Positions 17,984-27,375 of a stretch of DNA of 64,000 nt are shown here, piece by piece (within the stretch, counting starts at the first letter, position 1; every line of letters starts with the position of its first letter). The position numbers and the translations under genes are program-made. The notes beneath the pieces were generated by a model. The model saw only the letters and a program-made list of their open reading frames with translations, was not told the origin of the DNA and did no database searches. Source of the stretch: Rhodoferax ferrireducens (GTDB lineage Bacteria; Pseudomonadota; Gammaproteobacteria; Burkholderiales; Burkholderiaceae_C); assembly GCA_002083775.1 (NCBI GenBank), contig MTEI01000002.1:496001-560000 (forward strand), written 5' to 3'.

Positions 17984-19054
17984 TCAGCTGCGCTTGGATT
18001 TTGGAGCAATTTTCGGCGATGACAAGGCCAGCGGACCGGCCCTGTGGCCATTATCTGGATAGGGCGCCTCTTGGGCCTGACGGTTGAGTGGAGCAGGCTG
18101 GCGCACTTCAATGGCGGCTATTTTGTCGGGCGCCAGGCTTTGCAGCGCACGGGCCAACGGCAAGGCATCTTCCGACACGATCAGATTGACCTGCTGCAGA
18201 TCGAGGCGACCCACCAATTCCAGCAGCACCTGCGCGTGCCAGCCGAGGGTGTGGCAGTTCGCCTTTTTGGGCTTGTCGCTCCGGCCGAAGCCAATCAGGT
18301 CCGGGCAGATCAGGCGCTTGCCTTCAACGGCTGCACGCGCCAATTGGCTGTGCCAGGCGTAGCTCCAGGTGTCCGGGCCATGCAGACACAGACTGGTATC
18401 GTGCGCGTTGGTTAGTCCAGCATCAAGGTAGTGCAGCCGCCAGCCCGCCAGGCTGGGCAAATCATTCACGTAACTCGAGATGCTCGGCACCGCGGGCAGG
18501 TTGGCAAAATGGCTCTCTGGCGTACGCAGGGCATCGTCACGCAGCGCCCTGCCCGCCTGCCATTGCTCAGCCTGCTGATGTTCGCGCTGTTGCTTGAAAA
18601 AGTTCTGCAGCAGGTCAGCACACGCCTGAGCCATCACACCGCCTGTGACCCGGGTCTGGTGGTTGAAGCGTGCATCGGCAAAAACATTCAGCACCGAGCC
18701 GGCTGCACCCGTTTTGGGATCAGTCGCGCCAAATACCACCCGCTTCAAGCGGGCGTGCAGCATGGCGCCCGCACACATGGTGCAGGGCTCCAGGGTCACA
18801 AACAGCTCGCAGTTGTCCAGCCGGTAGTTGCCTTGCTGCTGCGCTGCCGCGCGAAGGGCGGCGATTTCGGCATGGGCGGTGGGGTCATGCGAGTGAATGG
18901 GCGCGTTGCGCCCTACCCCAATGATGCGTCCGCCCTGCACCACCACCGCGCCCACCGGCACCTCGCCTGCAGATCCAGCGGCTTGTGCCTGAACCAGTGC
19001 AGCCTGCATCCACTGCGCATCGGTGACATCTGGGGTGTTGGCAGCAGCGGTCAC
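17984..19054 (-). CDS. tadA: tRNA adenosine(34) deaminase TadA fused to an alpha/beta-hydrolase-like domain
   Basis: Residues 1-165 are TadA, which makes inosine at position 34 of tRNA-Arg(ACG). The zinc and proton-transfer motifs HAEIAALRAA and EPCTMCAGAMLHARL are intact. Residues about 190-320 resemble a haloalkane dehalogenase/epoxide hydrolase-type fold: WRLHYLDAG, LCLHGPDTWSYAWHSQL (oxyanion HG-P) and LICPDLIGFGRSDKP. The nucleophile elbow reads LIVSEDALPLA rather than GxSxG or QDWGG, and the lid and catalytic histidine are missing, so this half is probably not an enzyme. Normal TadA is about 150-170 residues. Four-base overlap with the upstream small gene indicates coupling. Confidence 0.9.
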   Translation of the reverse strand: MTAAANTPDVTDAQWMQAALVQAQAAGSAGEVPVGAVVVQGGRIIGVGRNAPIHSHDPTAHAEIAALRAAAQQQGNYRLDNCELFVTLEPCTMCAGAMLHARLKRVVFGATDPKTGAAGSVLNVFADARFNHQTRVTGGVMAQACADLLQNFFKQQREHQQAEQWQAGRALRDDALRTPESHFANLPAVPSISSYVNDLPSLAGWRLHYLDAGLTNAHDTSLCLHGPDTWSYAWHSQLARAAVEGKRLICPDLIGFGRSDKPKKANCHTLGWHAQVLLELVGRLDLQQVNLIVSEDALPLARALQSLAPDKIAAIEVRQPAPLNRQAQEAPYPDNGHRAGPLALSSPKIAPKSKRS

Positions 19055-19323
19055 GGTTGGTCGTCGGCGGGCAGGGGCCGCGGCTGCATGGCGTTGTCAA
19101 GCGCCTGCTTGAACTGCTGTTGCACTTGCTGGCTTGGCTGGGCTAGTGTGCCAGATGCCGGCATAGCGCTGCTGTCGGTGCCGCTTTGGGCCGCGTCACC
19201 TCCGGTGATGGGTACTTGCAAGGCGGGCACAGGCGCGTGCGTGGCTTTCAACTGCTGTCGCACCAGAACACCCGCTACCACCAGTGCCGCCAACAGACCG
19301 ATGAGTCCAAATATGCCGCGCAT
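19051..19323 (-). CDS. Hypothetical small membrane-anchored protein
   Basis: 90 residues. An N-terminal membrane helix (MRGIFGLIGLLAALVVAGVLV) is followed by a low-complexity Ala/Pro/Gln-rich tail with QQVQQQFKQALDNAM. The ATG overlaps the PaiB-like stop by one base (TGATG), and its own stop overlaps tadA as ATGA, so it lies in the middle of a coupled three-gene operon. A longer in-frame start would run into the upstream gene. No family recognised. It is probably an inner-membrane protein with a periplasmic tail. Confidence 0.75.
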   Translation of the reverse strand: MRGIFGLIGLLAALVVAGVLVRQQLKATHAPVPALQVPITGGDAAQSGTDSSAMPASGTLAQPSQQVQQQFKQALDNAMQPRPLPADDQP

Positions 19324-19958
19324 CACGACTCCCCTTTGGCAGCCCCGATCAGCCCGAGGTGCACCATCCATTCAGCCAGGGCGCGTTGGTCATCGTTACC
19401 GGCTTCATACACAGCGTGCATGGCTTGGTGCGACTCCGGCCGGTGCTGGTTGAGCTTGAGTTTGCATTGCAAATTGGTCACTTCCAGCTCAAACGCCACC
19501 ATGCCAGCCATCATTTTCTGCTGGTAGTCGTCGCCCAGGCCACGCCACTGCTGCTCGTAAGCGGGGTCATGGTCGTGTATCAGGTGTTTGAGCAGCCGAT
19601 CTTTGTCGTCAAAGTGTTCAATCAGGCGCGCCCGCACCGTGCAATGCACCGTCAGGTAGCTCCAGGTCGGCACCCGCGCCAGATCGGGGTAAACGCTGGG
19701 GCTCATGTAAGCCTGCGGCCCCATGAAAGTGACCACCGCGGTAGGCCGCGTCTGCAGGTAGCGCCAATGTGGGTTGGCTTTGGCGCAGTGGCCCAGCAGC
19801 AGCCAGCGCTCGGCTTCCTCGATCAAATGCAACGGCATGGGCGTGACAAACGGCAGGCCTTCGTCATCGACCGAGATCAGGCTGGCAAACGGGTAATCGC
19901 GAATCAGCGCACTGGCGTGTGCGGCGTCTTGGGTGGCGAACTGCGGGGACAGGTACAT
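19323..19958 (-). CDS. paiB: FMN-binding negative transcriptional regulator, PaiB family
   Basis: 211 residues with the PaiB/FMN-binding split-barrel pattern: MYLSPQFATQD at the N-terminus, LISVDDEGLPFVTPMPLHL, GHCAKANPHWRYL, VTFMGPQAYMSPSVY and VPTWSYLTVH. B. subtilis PaiB represses protease and sporulation genes. The molecular role in proteobacteria is unproven, and some members bind heme or flavin. The ATG at 19958 is used because family members begin MYxPxxF; an 11-residue extension is possible. First gene of the operon with the small membrane protein and tadA. Confidence 0.88.
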   Translation of the reverse strand: MYLSPQFATQDAAHASALIRDYPFASLISVDDEGLPFVTPMPLHLIEEAERWLLLGHCAKANPHWRYLQTRPTAVVTFMGPQAYMSPSVYPDLARVPTWSYLTVHCTVRARLIEHFDDKDRLLKHLIHDHDPAYEQQWRGLGDDYQQKMMAGMVAFELEVTNLQCKLKLNQHRPESHQAMHAVYEAGNDDQRALAEWMVHLGLIGAAKGES

Positions 19959-20019
19959 GCCGTGATTATTACCGTTCACTGCCGCCGCCAAGCGGCTCGT
20001 CCGGCTTAGGGTTGGCGGC

Positions 20020-21636
20020 TTATTCCCACTCGATGGTGGCCGGTGGTTTGCTGCTCACGTCGTACGTCACGCGGTTGATGCCTCGCACTTCGTTGATGAT
20101 ACGGCTGGACACTTTTTTCAGCAACGCGTAGGGCAATTCAGCCCAGTCAGCGGTCATGAAATCGCTGGTCTGCACGGCGCGCAGCGCCACCACGTAGTCA
20201 TAGGTGCGGCCGTCGCCCATTACGCCCACACTTTTCACCGGCAGAAACACGGTGAAAGCCTGGCTGGTGAGTTGGTACCAAGTTTTGCCAGTGGCCTCAT
20301 CGACAAAGTTGTTGAGTTCTTCAATGAAGATGGCGTCGGCACGGCGCAGCAGGTCGGCGTAGTCTTTTTTGACTTCGCCCAGAATCCGCACGCCCAAGCC
20401 CGGGCCGGGAAACGGGTGGCGATAGACCATGTGGTACGGCAGACCCAGCGCCACACCCAGTTCGCGCACCTCGTCCTTGAACAGTTCACGCAGGGGCTCC
20501 AACAGTTTCAGGCCCAGCTGTTCTGGCAGACCACCCACGTTGTGGTGGCTCTTGATGACCACGGCCTTCTTGTTTTTGGCACCGCCGGACTCGATCACGT
20601 CAGGATAGATGGTGCCTTGGGCCAACCACTTCGCCCCTTTTTTGGTAGCATCTGAAGCAGTCAGGGCAAGGGCTTGAGCCTTAAAAACCTCTACAAACTC
20701 GCGGCCAATGATCTTGCGCTTGGCTTCTGGGTCGCTCACGCCCGCCAGATGCCCCAAAAACTGATCAGCCGCGTCCACACGCACCACCTTGGCGTGCAAC
20801 TTGCCGACGAACATGTCCATCACCATGTCGCCTTCGTTTTGGCGCAGCAGGCCATGATCCACAAACACGCAGGTGAGCTGGTCGCCAATGGCGCGGTGGA
20901 TCAGCGCGGCGGCCACCGACGAATCCACACCGCCCGACAAGCCCAGAATCACTTCTTCGTCACCGACCTGGGCGCGGATCTTCTCCACCGCTTCGCTGAT
21001 GTAGTCGCCCATGATCCAATCGGCCCGGGTGCCGCAGATGTCGAGCACAAAACGCTCCAGAATGGCTGCGCCACGCTTGGTGTGGGTCACTTCAGGGTGA
21101 AACTGCACACCGTAATAGCGCCGCTCTTCGTCAGCCATCCCGGCAATCGGGCAACTGTCGGTGCTGGCCATCAGCTTGAAACCGGGTGGCAGCTCGGTGA
21201 CCTTGTCGCCGTGGCTCATCCACACCTGCAACATGCCGTGGCCCATGGACGTGGCGTAGTCTTGAATGCCGTCCAGCAGGACGGTATGGCCGTGCGCCCG
21301 CACATCGGCATGACCAAACTCGCGCTGGTGCCCGCTGGTGACCACACCACCGAGCTGATGCGCCATGGCTTGCATGCCGTAGCAGATGCCCAGCACCGGC
21401 ACACCCAACTCAAATACCGCTTGTGGTGCCTTGTCGGTGCTTTCCTCGTAAATGCTGGCATGGCTGCCTGACAGGACGACGCCTTTGAGCTGGCCGTCTT
21501 GCGCATAAGCGCGAATCCAGTCGTTGGTGACGTCGCACGGGTGCACCTCGCAAAACACATGTGCCTCGCGGATACGCCGTGCGATCAGCTGGGTGACCTG
21601 GGAGCCGAAGTCAAGAATCAGTATTTTTTGGTGCAT
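20020..21636 (-). CDS. guaA: GMP synthase (glutamine-hydrolysing)
   Basis: Converts XMP to GMP. 538 residues. The glutaminase half has GICYGMQ with nucleophile Cys85 and QFHPEVTHT with the catalytic His and Glu. The ATP pyrophosphatase half starts with GLSGGVDSS, and the C-terminal dimerisation domain ends [20 protein letters not shown] eight bases upstream fixes the start. Residues about 315-332 ([15 protein letters not shown]) form an insertion between VEVFK and [11 protein letters not shown] and coincide with a drifted copy of the dispersed repeat. It lies about 150 bases downstream of guaB on the same strand, the usual guaBA order. Confidence 0.97.
   Translation of the reverse strand: MHQKILILDFGSQVTQLIARRIREAHVFCEVHPCDVTNDWIRAYAQDGQLKGVVLSGSHASIYEESTDKAPQAVFELGVPVLGICYGMQAMAHQLGGVVTSGHQREFGHADVRAHGHTVLLDGIQDYATSMGHGMLQVWMSHGDKVTELPPGFKLMASTDSCPIAGMADEERRYYGVQFHPEVTHTKRGAAILERFVLDICGTRADWIMGDYISEAVEKIRAQVGDEEVILGLSGGVDSSVAAALIHRAIGDQLTCVFVDHGLLRQNEGDMVMDMFVGKLHAKVVRVDAADQFLGHLAGVSDPEAKRKIIGREFVEVFKAQALALTASDATKKGAKWLAQGTIYPDVIESGGAKNKKAVVIKSHHNVGGLPEQLGLKLLEPLRELFKDEVRELGVALGLPYHMVYRHPFPGPGLGVRILGEVKKDYADLLRRADAIFIEELNNFVDEATGKTWYQLTSQAFTVFLPVKSVGVMGDGRTYDYVVALRAVQTSDFMTADWAELPYALLKKVSSRIINEVRGINRVTYDVSSKPPATIEWE
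20639..20692. repeat. Drifted copy of the dispersed repeat inside guaA
   Basis: TTTTGGTAGCATCTGAAGC then AGGGCAAGGGCTTGAGCC keeps the TAGC box, the AAGGGCT arm and the GAG flank. The encoded [10 protein letters not shown] is alike to the peptides from the same-orientation copies in truB (MALALTDKGQ) and yejF (GLALAQSGL), which supports common descent. Confidence 0.55.
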
Positions 21637-21681
21637 CAGATAGCTCCGGAAAATGGTTGTCTTAGCCAGAAACACCGTGGA

Positions 21682-21790
21682 ACCGGCTTTGCCGGGCCAC
21701 TGGTGTTGCCCCCTGCAAGAGGGGTGGCGCAGCGACTTGCGTCATCGGCTATGCCAATGTCGGGGAAGTGCGCGCAGCCTGGGGGTGAGC
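21682..21790. repeat. CCGGC-type intergenic repeat between guaB and guaA
   Basis: CCGGCTTTGCCGGG forms a small hairpin, followed by GTTGCCCCCTGCAAGAGGGG and GGCGCAGCGACTTGCGTC. This string of short GC-rich hairpins looks like a second family of intergenic repeats known to me from Comamonadaceae genomes. There is no second copy in this window to prove it. Confidence 0.4.
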
Positions 21791-23278
<1,488 letters not shown>

Positions 23279-23412
23279 TCAATTGTATCTGGGCCGCATC
23301 ACCTTGGATCTGACGACTATTTGCACGTTTGACACCCTGGTCGGGGCGGACCTGTTGCGATATGGCACTGAAAACCTCACGTCAGGTGAAGGCTGACATA
23401 AACTTGACGCCC

Positions 23413-23937
23413 ATGAACTCAATCATCCGATCCATAGGGCTTGTTGCCGCCATTTTGCTGTCTACCGGGGCATTGGCCCAGTGGCAATGGCTTGACAAAG
23501 ACGGCCGCAAGGTCTTCAGTGACCGCGCGCCGCCACCCGCTGTGCCAGACAAAAATATCCTCAAGCGGCCCGGGGCTCCCAGGGTGTTAACACCCTTGGC
23601 TACTCAGGACAACGCTGACGCCGCGCCTGCCAATGCGGCAACAGTTGCACAGCCAGCCGCCAGCGCGCCCAAAATCAGTGGAGTCGACAAAGATTTGGCT
23701 GAAAAGAAGAAAAAAGCCGAACAGGAAGAGGCTGCCAAACGCAAGGCTGAAGAAGAGCGTGTGGCCAAAGCCCGCGCCGACAACTGCGCACGCGCCAAAC
23801 AGGCCAAGGCGGGATTTGACTCGGGTGTTCGGCTTTCGCGCATCAATCAACAAGGCGAGCGCGAAATTCTGGACGATACCACCCGTGCCGCTGAAGCCCA
23901 GCGCATTCAGTCGATCATCGACGCGGACTGCAAGTAA
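23413..23937 (+). CDS. DUF4124 domain-containing secreted protein
   Basis: 174 residues. A signal peptide (MNSIIRSIGLVAAILLSTGALA) is followed directly by the short DUF4124 motif QWQWLDKDGRKVFSDRAPP, whose W-x-D-x-x-G-x-x-x-F-S-D pattern is clear. Then come an Ala-rich linker, a highly charged coiled-coil stretch of Lys/Glu (about 105-135) and a C-terminal part ending IIDADCK. Probably periplasmic or envelope-associated; function unknown. The ATG just before the signal peptide is preferred over upstream in-frame starts. Divergent from guaB. Confidence 0.85.
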   Translation: MNSIIRSIGLVAAILLSTGALAQWQWLDKDGRKVFSDRAPPPAVPDKNILKRPGAPRVLTPLATQDNADAAPANAATVAQPAASAPKISGVDKDLAEKKKKAEQEEAAKRKAEEERVAKARADNCARAKQAKAGFDSGVRLSRINQQGEREILDDTTRAAEAQRIQSIIDADCK

Positions 23938-23961
23938 GCAGCCTGCCCAGCCGCGCAGGTC

Positions 23962-24291
23962 TCAATAACCAGCTTTGGCGCCTGGGCGCTTTTTGACAAA
24001 CAGGCCGGTGGTTCGCGCGCCTTGTTTTACAAAACGCTCACGCCGGGCCACTTTCGGGTCGACGCGCAACGGCCGGTAAACCTCCACCCGGTCATCGTCA
24101 CGCAAAGCCTGGTGCAAGCTGGCCAGGCGGCCCCAGACACCCACCCAAGTCTCTGGCGTATCGATCTCGGGATAACGTTGAAGCAGGCCGCTACGGCGAA
24201 GCGCATCCAGCACGCTACAGGGTGCTGGCAAGTTCAAGGCCACTTCCTCAACCTGGCGCGGCTGCGGCGCATACACCACCCAAACCTGCAT
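23962..24291 (-). CDS. rnfH: RnfH family ubiquitin-fold protein
   Basis: 109 residues with the RnfH beta-grasp pattern: VWVVYAPQPRQVEEVALNLP at the start, then SVLDALRRSGL, VGVWGRLASLHQALRDDDRV and EVYRPLRVDPKVARRER near the end. It lies 10 bases after ratA on the same strand. The ratA-rnfH pair, divergent from smpB, is a widely conserved arrangement. The molecular role is not established. A positively charged C-terminal tail (VKKRPGAKAG) extends beyond the fold. Confidence 0.9.
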   Translation of the reverse strand: MQVWVVYAPQPRQVEEVALNLPAPCSVLDALRRSGLLQRYPEIDTPETWVGVWGRLASLHQALRDDDRVEVYRPLRVDPKVARRERFVKQGARTTGLFVKKRPGAKAGY

Positions 24292-24301
24292 GGCGCTGCG
24301 C

Positions 24302-24739
24302 CTACTCGCCGTAAAACTGTTTGGCGCGTTTGATGAACGCGTCCACCATGTTGCTGGCGATCTTGTCAAACACCGGACTCACCAATTTGCCAAGGGTCGT
24401 GTCAAAGCCATAACTCAGCACCAGTTCAACCCGGCAGGCACGTTGCTCGTTACCCAGGGTGACAAAATTCCACTCACCCTCCAGTTTGGAAAAAGGCCCG
24501 TTGATCAGCTTGATGATCACCTGCTGGTCAACCACATGCGCGTTTCGGGTGGTAAAGGTCTGGTGGATGCCGCCAAAAGCGATACCAATCTCGGCCACCA
24601 TGCCGTTTTCTTCCAGCGAAACCACTCTGCCCTTGTCGCACCAGGGCAGGAACTGCGGGTAGGCCGCCACGTCCACCACCAGTCGGTACATTTCTGCGGG
24701 GCTGTACCAGATTAAAACGGACTTTTTGACAGTTTTCAT
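24302..24739 (-). CDS. ratA: RatA family START-like protein
   Basis: 145 residues of the polyketide cyclase/START superfamily, related to mitochondrial Coq10. The conserved blocks VLIWYSPAEMYRLVVDVAAY, PQFLPWCDKGRV and the C-terminal SPVFDKIASNMVDAFIKRA are present. E. coli RatA was reported to bind 50S subunits and block 70S assembly, while Coq10 relatives bind ubiquinone. Which applies here cannot be told. Divergent from smpB with a 68-base shared upstream region. Confidence 0.92.
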   Translation of the reverse strand: MKTVKKSVLIWYSPAEMYRLVVDVAAYPQFLPWCDKGRVVSLEENGMVAEIGIAFGGIHQTFTTRNAHVVDQQVIIKLINGPFSKLEGEWNFVTLGNEQRACRVELVLSYGFDTTLGKLVSPVFDKIASNMVDAFIKRAKQFYGE

Positions 24740-24807
24740 AGAATGGAGTTTTGCGCGGGATTGTAGTCAAGCCTGGTTCGCATTCATTCCCACTCAAGCT
24801 CTCCCTC

Positions 24808-25281
24808 ATGGCCAAAAAACCCGACACATCAACCCGCATCGCTGACAACAAAAAAGCCGCGTTCAACTATTTTTTTGAGGAGCGGTTTGAGGCCGGCATC
24901 GTGCTTGAAGGCTGGGAGGTGAAATCGCTACGCGAAGGCAAGGTGCAGCTGACCGACGGGTATGTGGTCATCCGCAACGGCGAGCTGTTCATCATCGGGC
25001 TGCAAATTCAGCCACTGGGAACCGCTTCGACCCACATCACCCCGGACAAACAACGCACGCGCAAACTGCTGATGCACCGCGAGGAAATCAAACGGCAGAT
25101 CGGCAAGGTGGAGCAAAAGGGCTACACCTTGGTACCCATCAATCTGCACTGGAAAGCTGGCAAGATCAAGTGCGAGGTGGCGCTAGCCAAGGGCAAGGCC
25201 GAGCACGACAAACGCGACACCATCAAGGACCGCGAAGGCAAGCGCGAGGTGGAGCGGGCGATGAAGTCACGCCAACGCTAG
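24808..25281 (+). CDS. smpB: SsrA-binding protein SmpB
   Basis: Binds tmRNA and delivers it to stalled ribosomes. 157 residues, the usual size. [38 protein letters not shown] and the tmRNA-contact region [18 protein letters not shown] are intact. The basic C-terminal tail ([20 protein letters not shown]) enters the mRNA channel. The ATG at 24808 begins right before the conserved MAKK start; upstream in-frame codons are noise. Confidence 0.97.
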   Translation: MAKKPDTSTRIADNKKAAFNYFFEERFEAGIVLEGWEVKSLREGKVQLTDGYVVIRNGELFIIGLQIQPLGTASTHITPDKQRTRKLLMHREEIKRQIGKVEQKGYTLVPINLHWKAGKIKCEVALAKGKAEHDKRDTIKDREGKREVERAMKSRQR

Positions 25282-25318
25282 GAGTCTGGGCGGCAGAGCG
25301 CTCTGCCGCCCAGACTCC
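25281..25318. terminator. Perfect 38-base palindrome after smpB
   Basis: The 19 bases starting GGAGTCTGGGCGGCAGAGC are followed directly by their exact reverse complement. The structure begins on the last base of the smpB stop codon and lies between two convergent genes, so it probably terminates or protects both transcripts. It has no T-run. Confidence 0.6.
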
Positions 25319-25375
25319 CAGGATTTAGCCTGTAGCCACAGTGCCTGCCATCGCGTGGATTTGGCTACCCCATTT

Positions 25376-26494
25376 TCAGGACAGGTCGCGCAACGGGTGA
25401 CAGTGCGGCTGCCAGGGGCTGTTAAAAAACGGTTGCACCCTATCGGGCGTGACGTCTTCAATGCGGGCTGGCTGCCAGTTGGGCGCGTTGTCTTTGTCCA
25501 CTGCCAGCGCACGCACACCCTCGGCGGTTTCCGTCTGTGCGCCGCTGCGGCCCAAATGGCGTGGAAAGAAGCAGTGCCGCACCATGTCACGCTCCATGCG
25601 CAAGTCGTCAGCCAAACTCAAATGGCGGGCGCGGCGGATTTGTTCCAGTGTCACGTGCAGCATCAGCGGTGAGCGCTGACGCAAAAGCGCGGCGGTCTGT
25701 TGCGCCCAGTCTGACACATCGGCCTCCAACGCTTGCACGATGCTGGTCACCGAATCCATTGAAAAATATTGATCAATTTGGCCTCTAGCCCTTATTCCCT
25801 CTGGGCTGACAGCTATTGAATATGTAGTTACCCACTGCGCCATCTGCAGTGGGCCCGCCGGGTTGATCTGGCCCAAAGCGTCCCAGGCTGACGCTTGCTG
25901 CGCCACGTCCAGGCCATGATCTGCCAAACCCAGCGCGATGGCCTGTGCAGCGGTCAGCGTGCTGCCAGTCAAGGCCAACCACTCGCCGGTAAAGCCCGGG
26001 CAGCGGCTCAAAAAGTAGCCACCTGCCACATCCGGAAACAGACCAATCAGGGTCTCGGGCATGGCGATTTTGGTGCGAGACGTGACCAGCCGGTGCGAGG
26101 CTCCTTGGCTGATACCCATGCCGCCACCCATGACCACGCCGTCCATGAAGGCGATATATGGCTTCGGGTAGGTGTGAATCAGGTGGTTGAGGGTGTATTC
26201 CTCAGTAAAAAAATCTTCTGGACTGGGGTCACCAGACAACAGGGCCTGGTGAAAGTAGCGGATATCACCCCCTGCGCAAAACGCGCCAAACGGCCCGACT
26301 TTGTTGCTGCCACGAATCGCCACCGCTTGCACCTGGGCATGATCGCGCCAAGCCAACAGGCAAGTCGTCAGGTCGCGGATCATTTGTAAATTCAGCGCGT
26401 TCAAGGCGCTGGGGCGGTTCAGGGTGATGAACCCGACCTGACCACGGACTTCCGTCAACACTTCACTCGCCACAGCGTTCACACCCATCTTCAT
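25376..26494 (-). CDS. 3-hydroxyisobutyryl-CoA hydrolase / enoyl-CoA hydratase family
   Basis: 372 residues of the crotonase fold. The HIBYL-CoA hydrolase type is indicated by length, by GAFCAGGDIRYF (oxyanion hole), and by MPETLIGLFPDVAGGYFLSR, where the glutamate and aspartate are the usual catalytic pair. Expected to act in valine catabolism, releasing 3-hydroxyisobutyrate. GGAGGGG seven bases upstream and an ATGA overlap with the EamA gene fix the start. Residues about 224-242 are encoded by a copy of the dispersed repeat, lying in the region between TTYSIAVS and the C-terminal helical part. A plain enoyl-CoA hydratase is less likely. Confidence 0.87.
   Translation of the reverse strand: MKMGVNAVASEVLTEVRGQVGFITLNRPSALNALNLQMIRDLTTCLLAWRDHAQVQAVAIRGSNKVGPFGAFCAGGDIRYFHQALLSGDPSPEDFFTEEYTLNHLIHTYPKPYIAFMDGVVMGGGMGISQGASHRLVTSRTKIAMPETLIGLFPDVAGGYFLSRCPGFTGEWLALTGSTLTAAQAIALGLADHGLDVAQQASAWDALGQINPAGPLQMAQWVTTYSIAVSPEGIRARGQIDQYFSMDSVTSIVQALEADVSDWAQQTAALLRQRSPLMLHVTLEQIRRARHLSLADDLRMERDMVRHCFFPRHLGRSGAQTETAEGVRALAVDKDNAPNWQPARIEDVTPDRVQPFFNSPWQPHCHPLRDLS
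25771..25824. repeat. Dispersed hairpin repeat, copy inside the HIBYL-CoA hydrolase gene
   Basis: TTTGGCCTCTAGCCCTTATT then CTGGGCTGACAGCTATTGAA matches the consensus closely, GGCCTCTAGCCCTTAT being identical to copy 1. The gene's frame stays open across it. Confidence 0.85.
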
Positions 26495-27366
26495 GCCCTG
26501 CCCCTCCACGCCACAATTTCATTGGCCACCAGCGCACCAATCACCAGCGTGCCGCCCACAAACACATCATGGCCGGGCACTTCGCCCGCGCCAACCCAAG
26601 CCAGCAAAATGCCAAAAATCACTTCCAGCAAGCCCAGCAGCGCCACCTCAGGGGCTTTCAACACCTTGGTGCACACCACGGCCAGCACACACGGAATCGC
26701 CAGTTGCCCCAGCCCCAGCACAGCCAACAAGCCCAGGTCGTGGCCGGAGGCTTGAAACGGCCAGGCCAGCGGCAAGGTGATGAGCGACGACAACACCGCG
26801 CCAATCAGCACGGCAGGAATCAAATCCACATCGTGCCCCTGGGCGTGGGAGTGTTGGGTCACGGTCCAGTTGGCGGCACCGGAAATTGGTACACACAGTG
26901 CCACCAGCGTGCCCGCCATGCTGACGCCCTGCCCCAACTGGCTGGCATACATGTAGGCAATGCCAAAACCAGCCACGCCAATCGCCACCCAAGTACGGGT
27001 GGGTACACGGTGGCCGATGAAGATGCGGGATGCCAACGCGGTGAGCAAAGGGGTGAGCGACATGGTGACCAGCACGTTGGCCACGGTCGTGAGCATGATC
27101 GCCACCATGAAAAAGGTGAACATGCCAGCCCAGCACAATCCGGAAATCCACAGCGCCGCACCACCGTGGCGCATGCGGGCAAACACGCCCCGCCCTTGCA
27201 TGAGCGGCAGGATAACCAGCAGGCTCAGTACCGTGAACAGGCTGCGCCAGAAGGTCACTTCAAACTTTTGCGCGTGCTCCAGATGGCGCGTCACCACACC
27301 GGCGGTGGACCACATCAGGGTCACCGCCACCATCAGCAACACGGCCCGGTTGTGGCTGAGCTTCAA
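26491..27366 (-). CDS. EamA/DMT family transporter
   Basis: 291 residues with ten predicted membrane helices in two EamA repeats, beginning AVLLMVAVTLMWSTAGVVTR, a typical first helix with the W-S-x-x motif. DMT members export amino acids or metabolites; the substrate is unknown. The open frame starts at TTG (27366), ten bases beyond the typA stop; an ATG eleven codons later would cut the first helix. No strong ribosome site is visible, so the start is uncertain. Its stop overlaps the hydrolase gene as ATGA. Confidence 0.88.
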   Translation of the reverse strand: MKLSHNRAVLLMVAVTLMWSTAGVVTRHLEHAQKFEVTFWRSLFTVLSLLVILPLMQGRGVFARMRHGGAALWISGLCWAGMFTFFMVAIMLTTVANVLVTMSLTPLLTALASRIFIGHRVPTRTWVAIGVAGFGIAYMYASQLGQGVSMAGTLVALCVPISGAANWTVTQHSHAQGHDVDLIPAVLIGAVLSSLITLPLAWPFQASGHDLGLLAVLGLGQLAIPCVLAVVCTKVLKAPEVALLGLLEVIFGILLAWVGAGEVPGHDVFVGGTLVIGALVANEIVAWRGRA

Positions 27367-27375
27367 TATCAGCGA

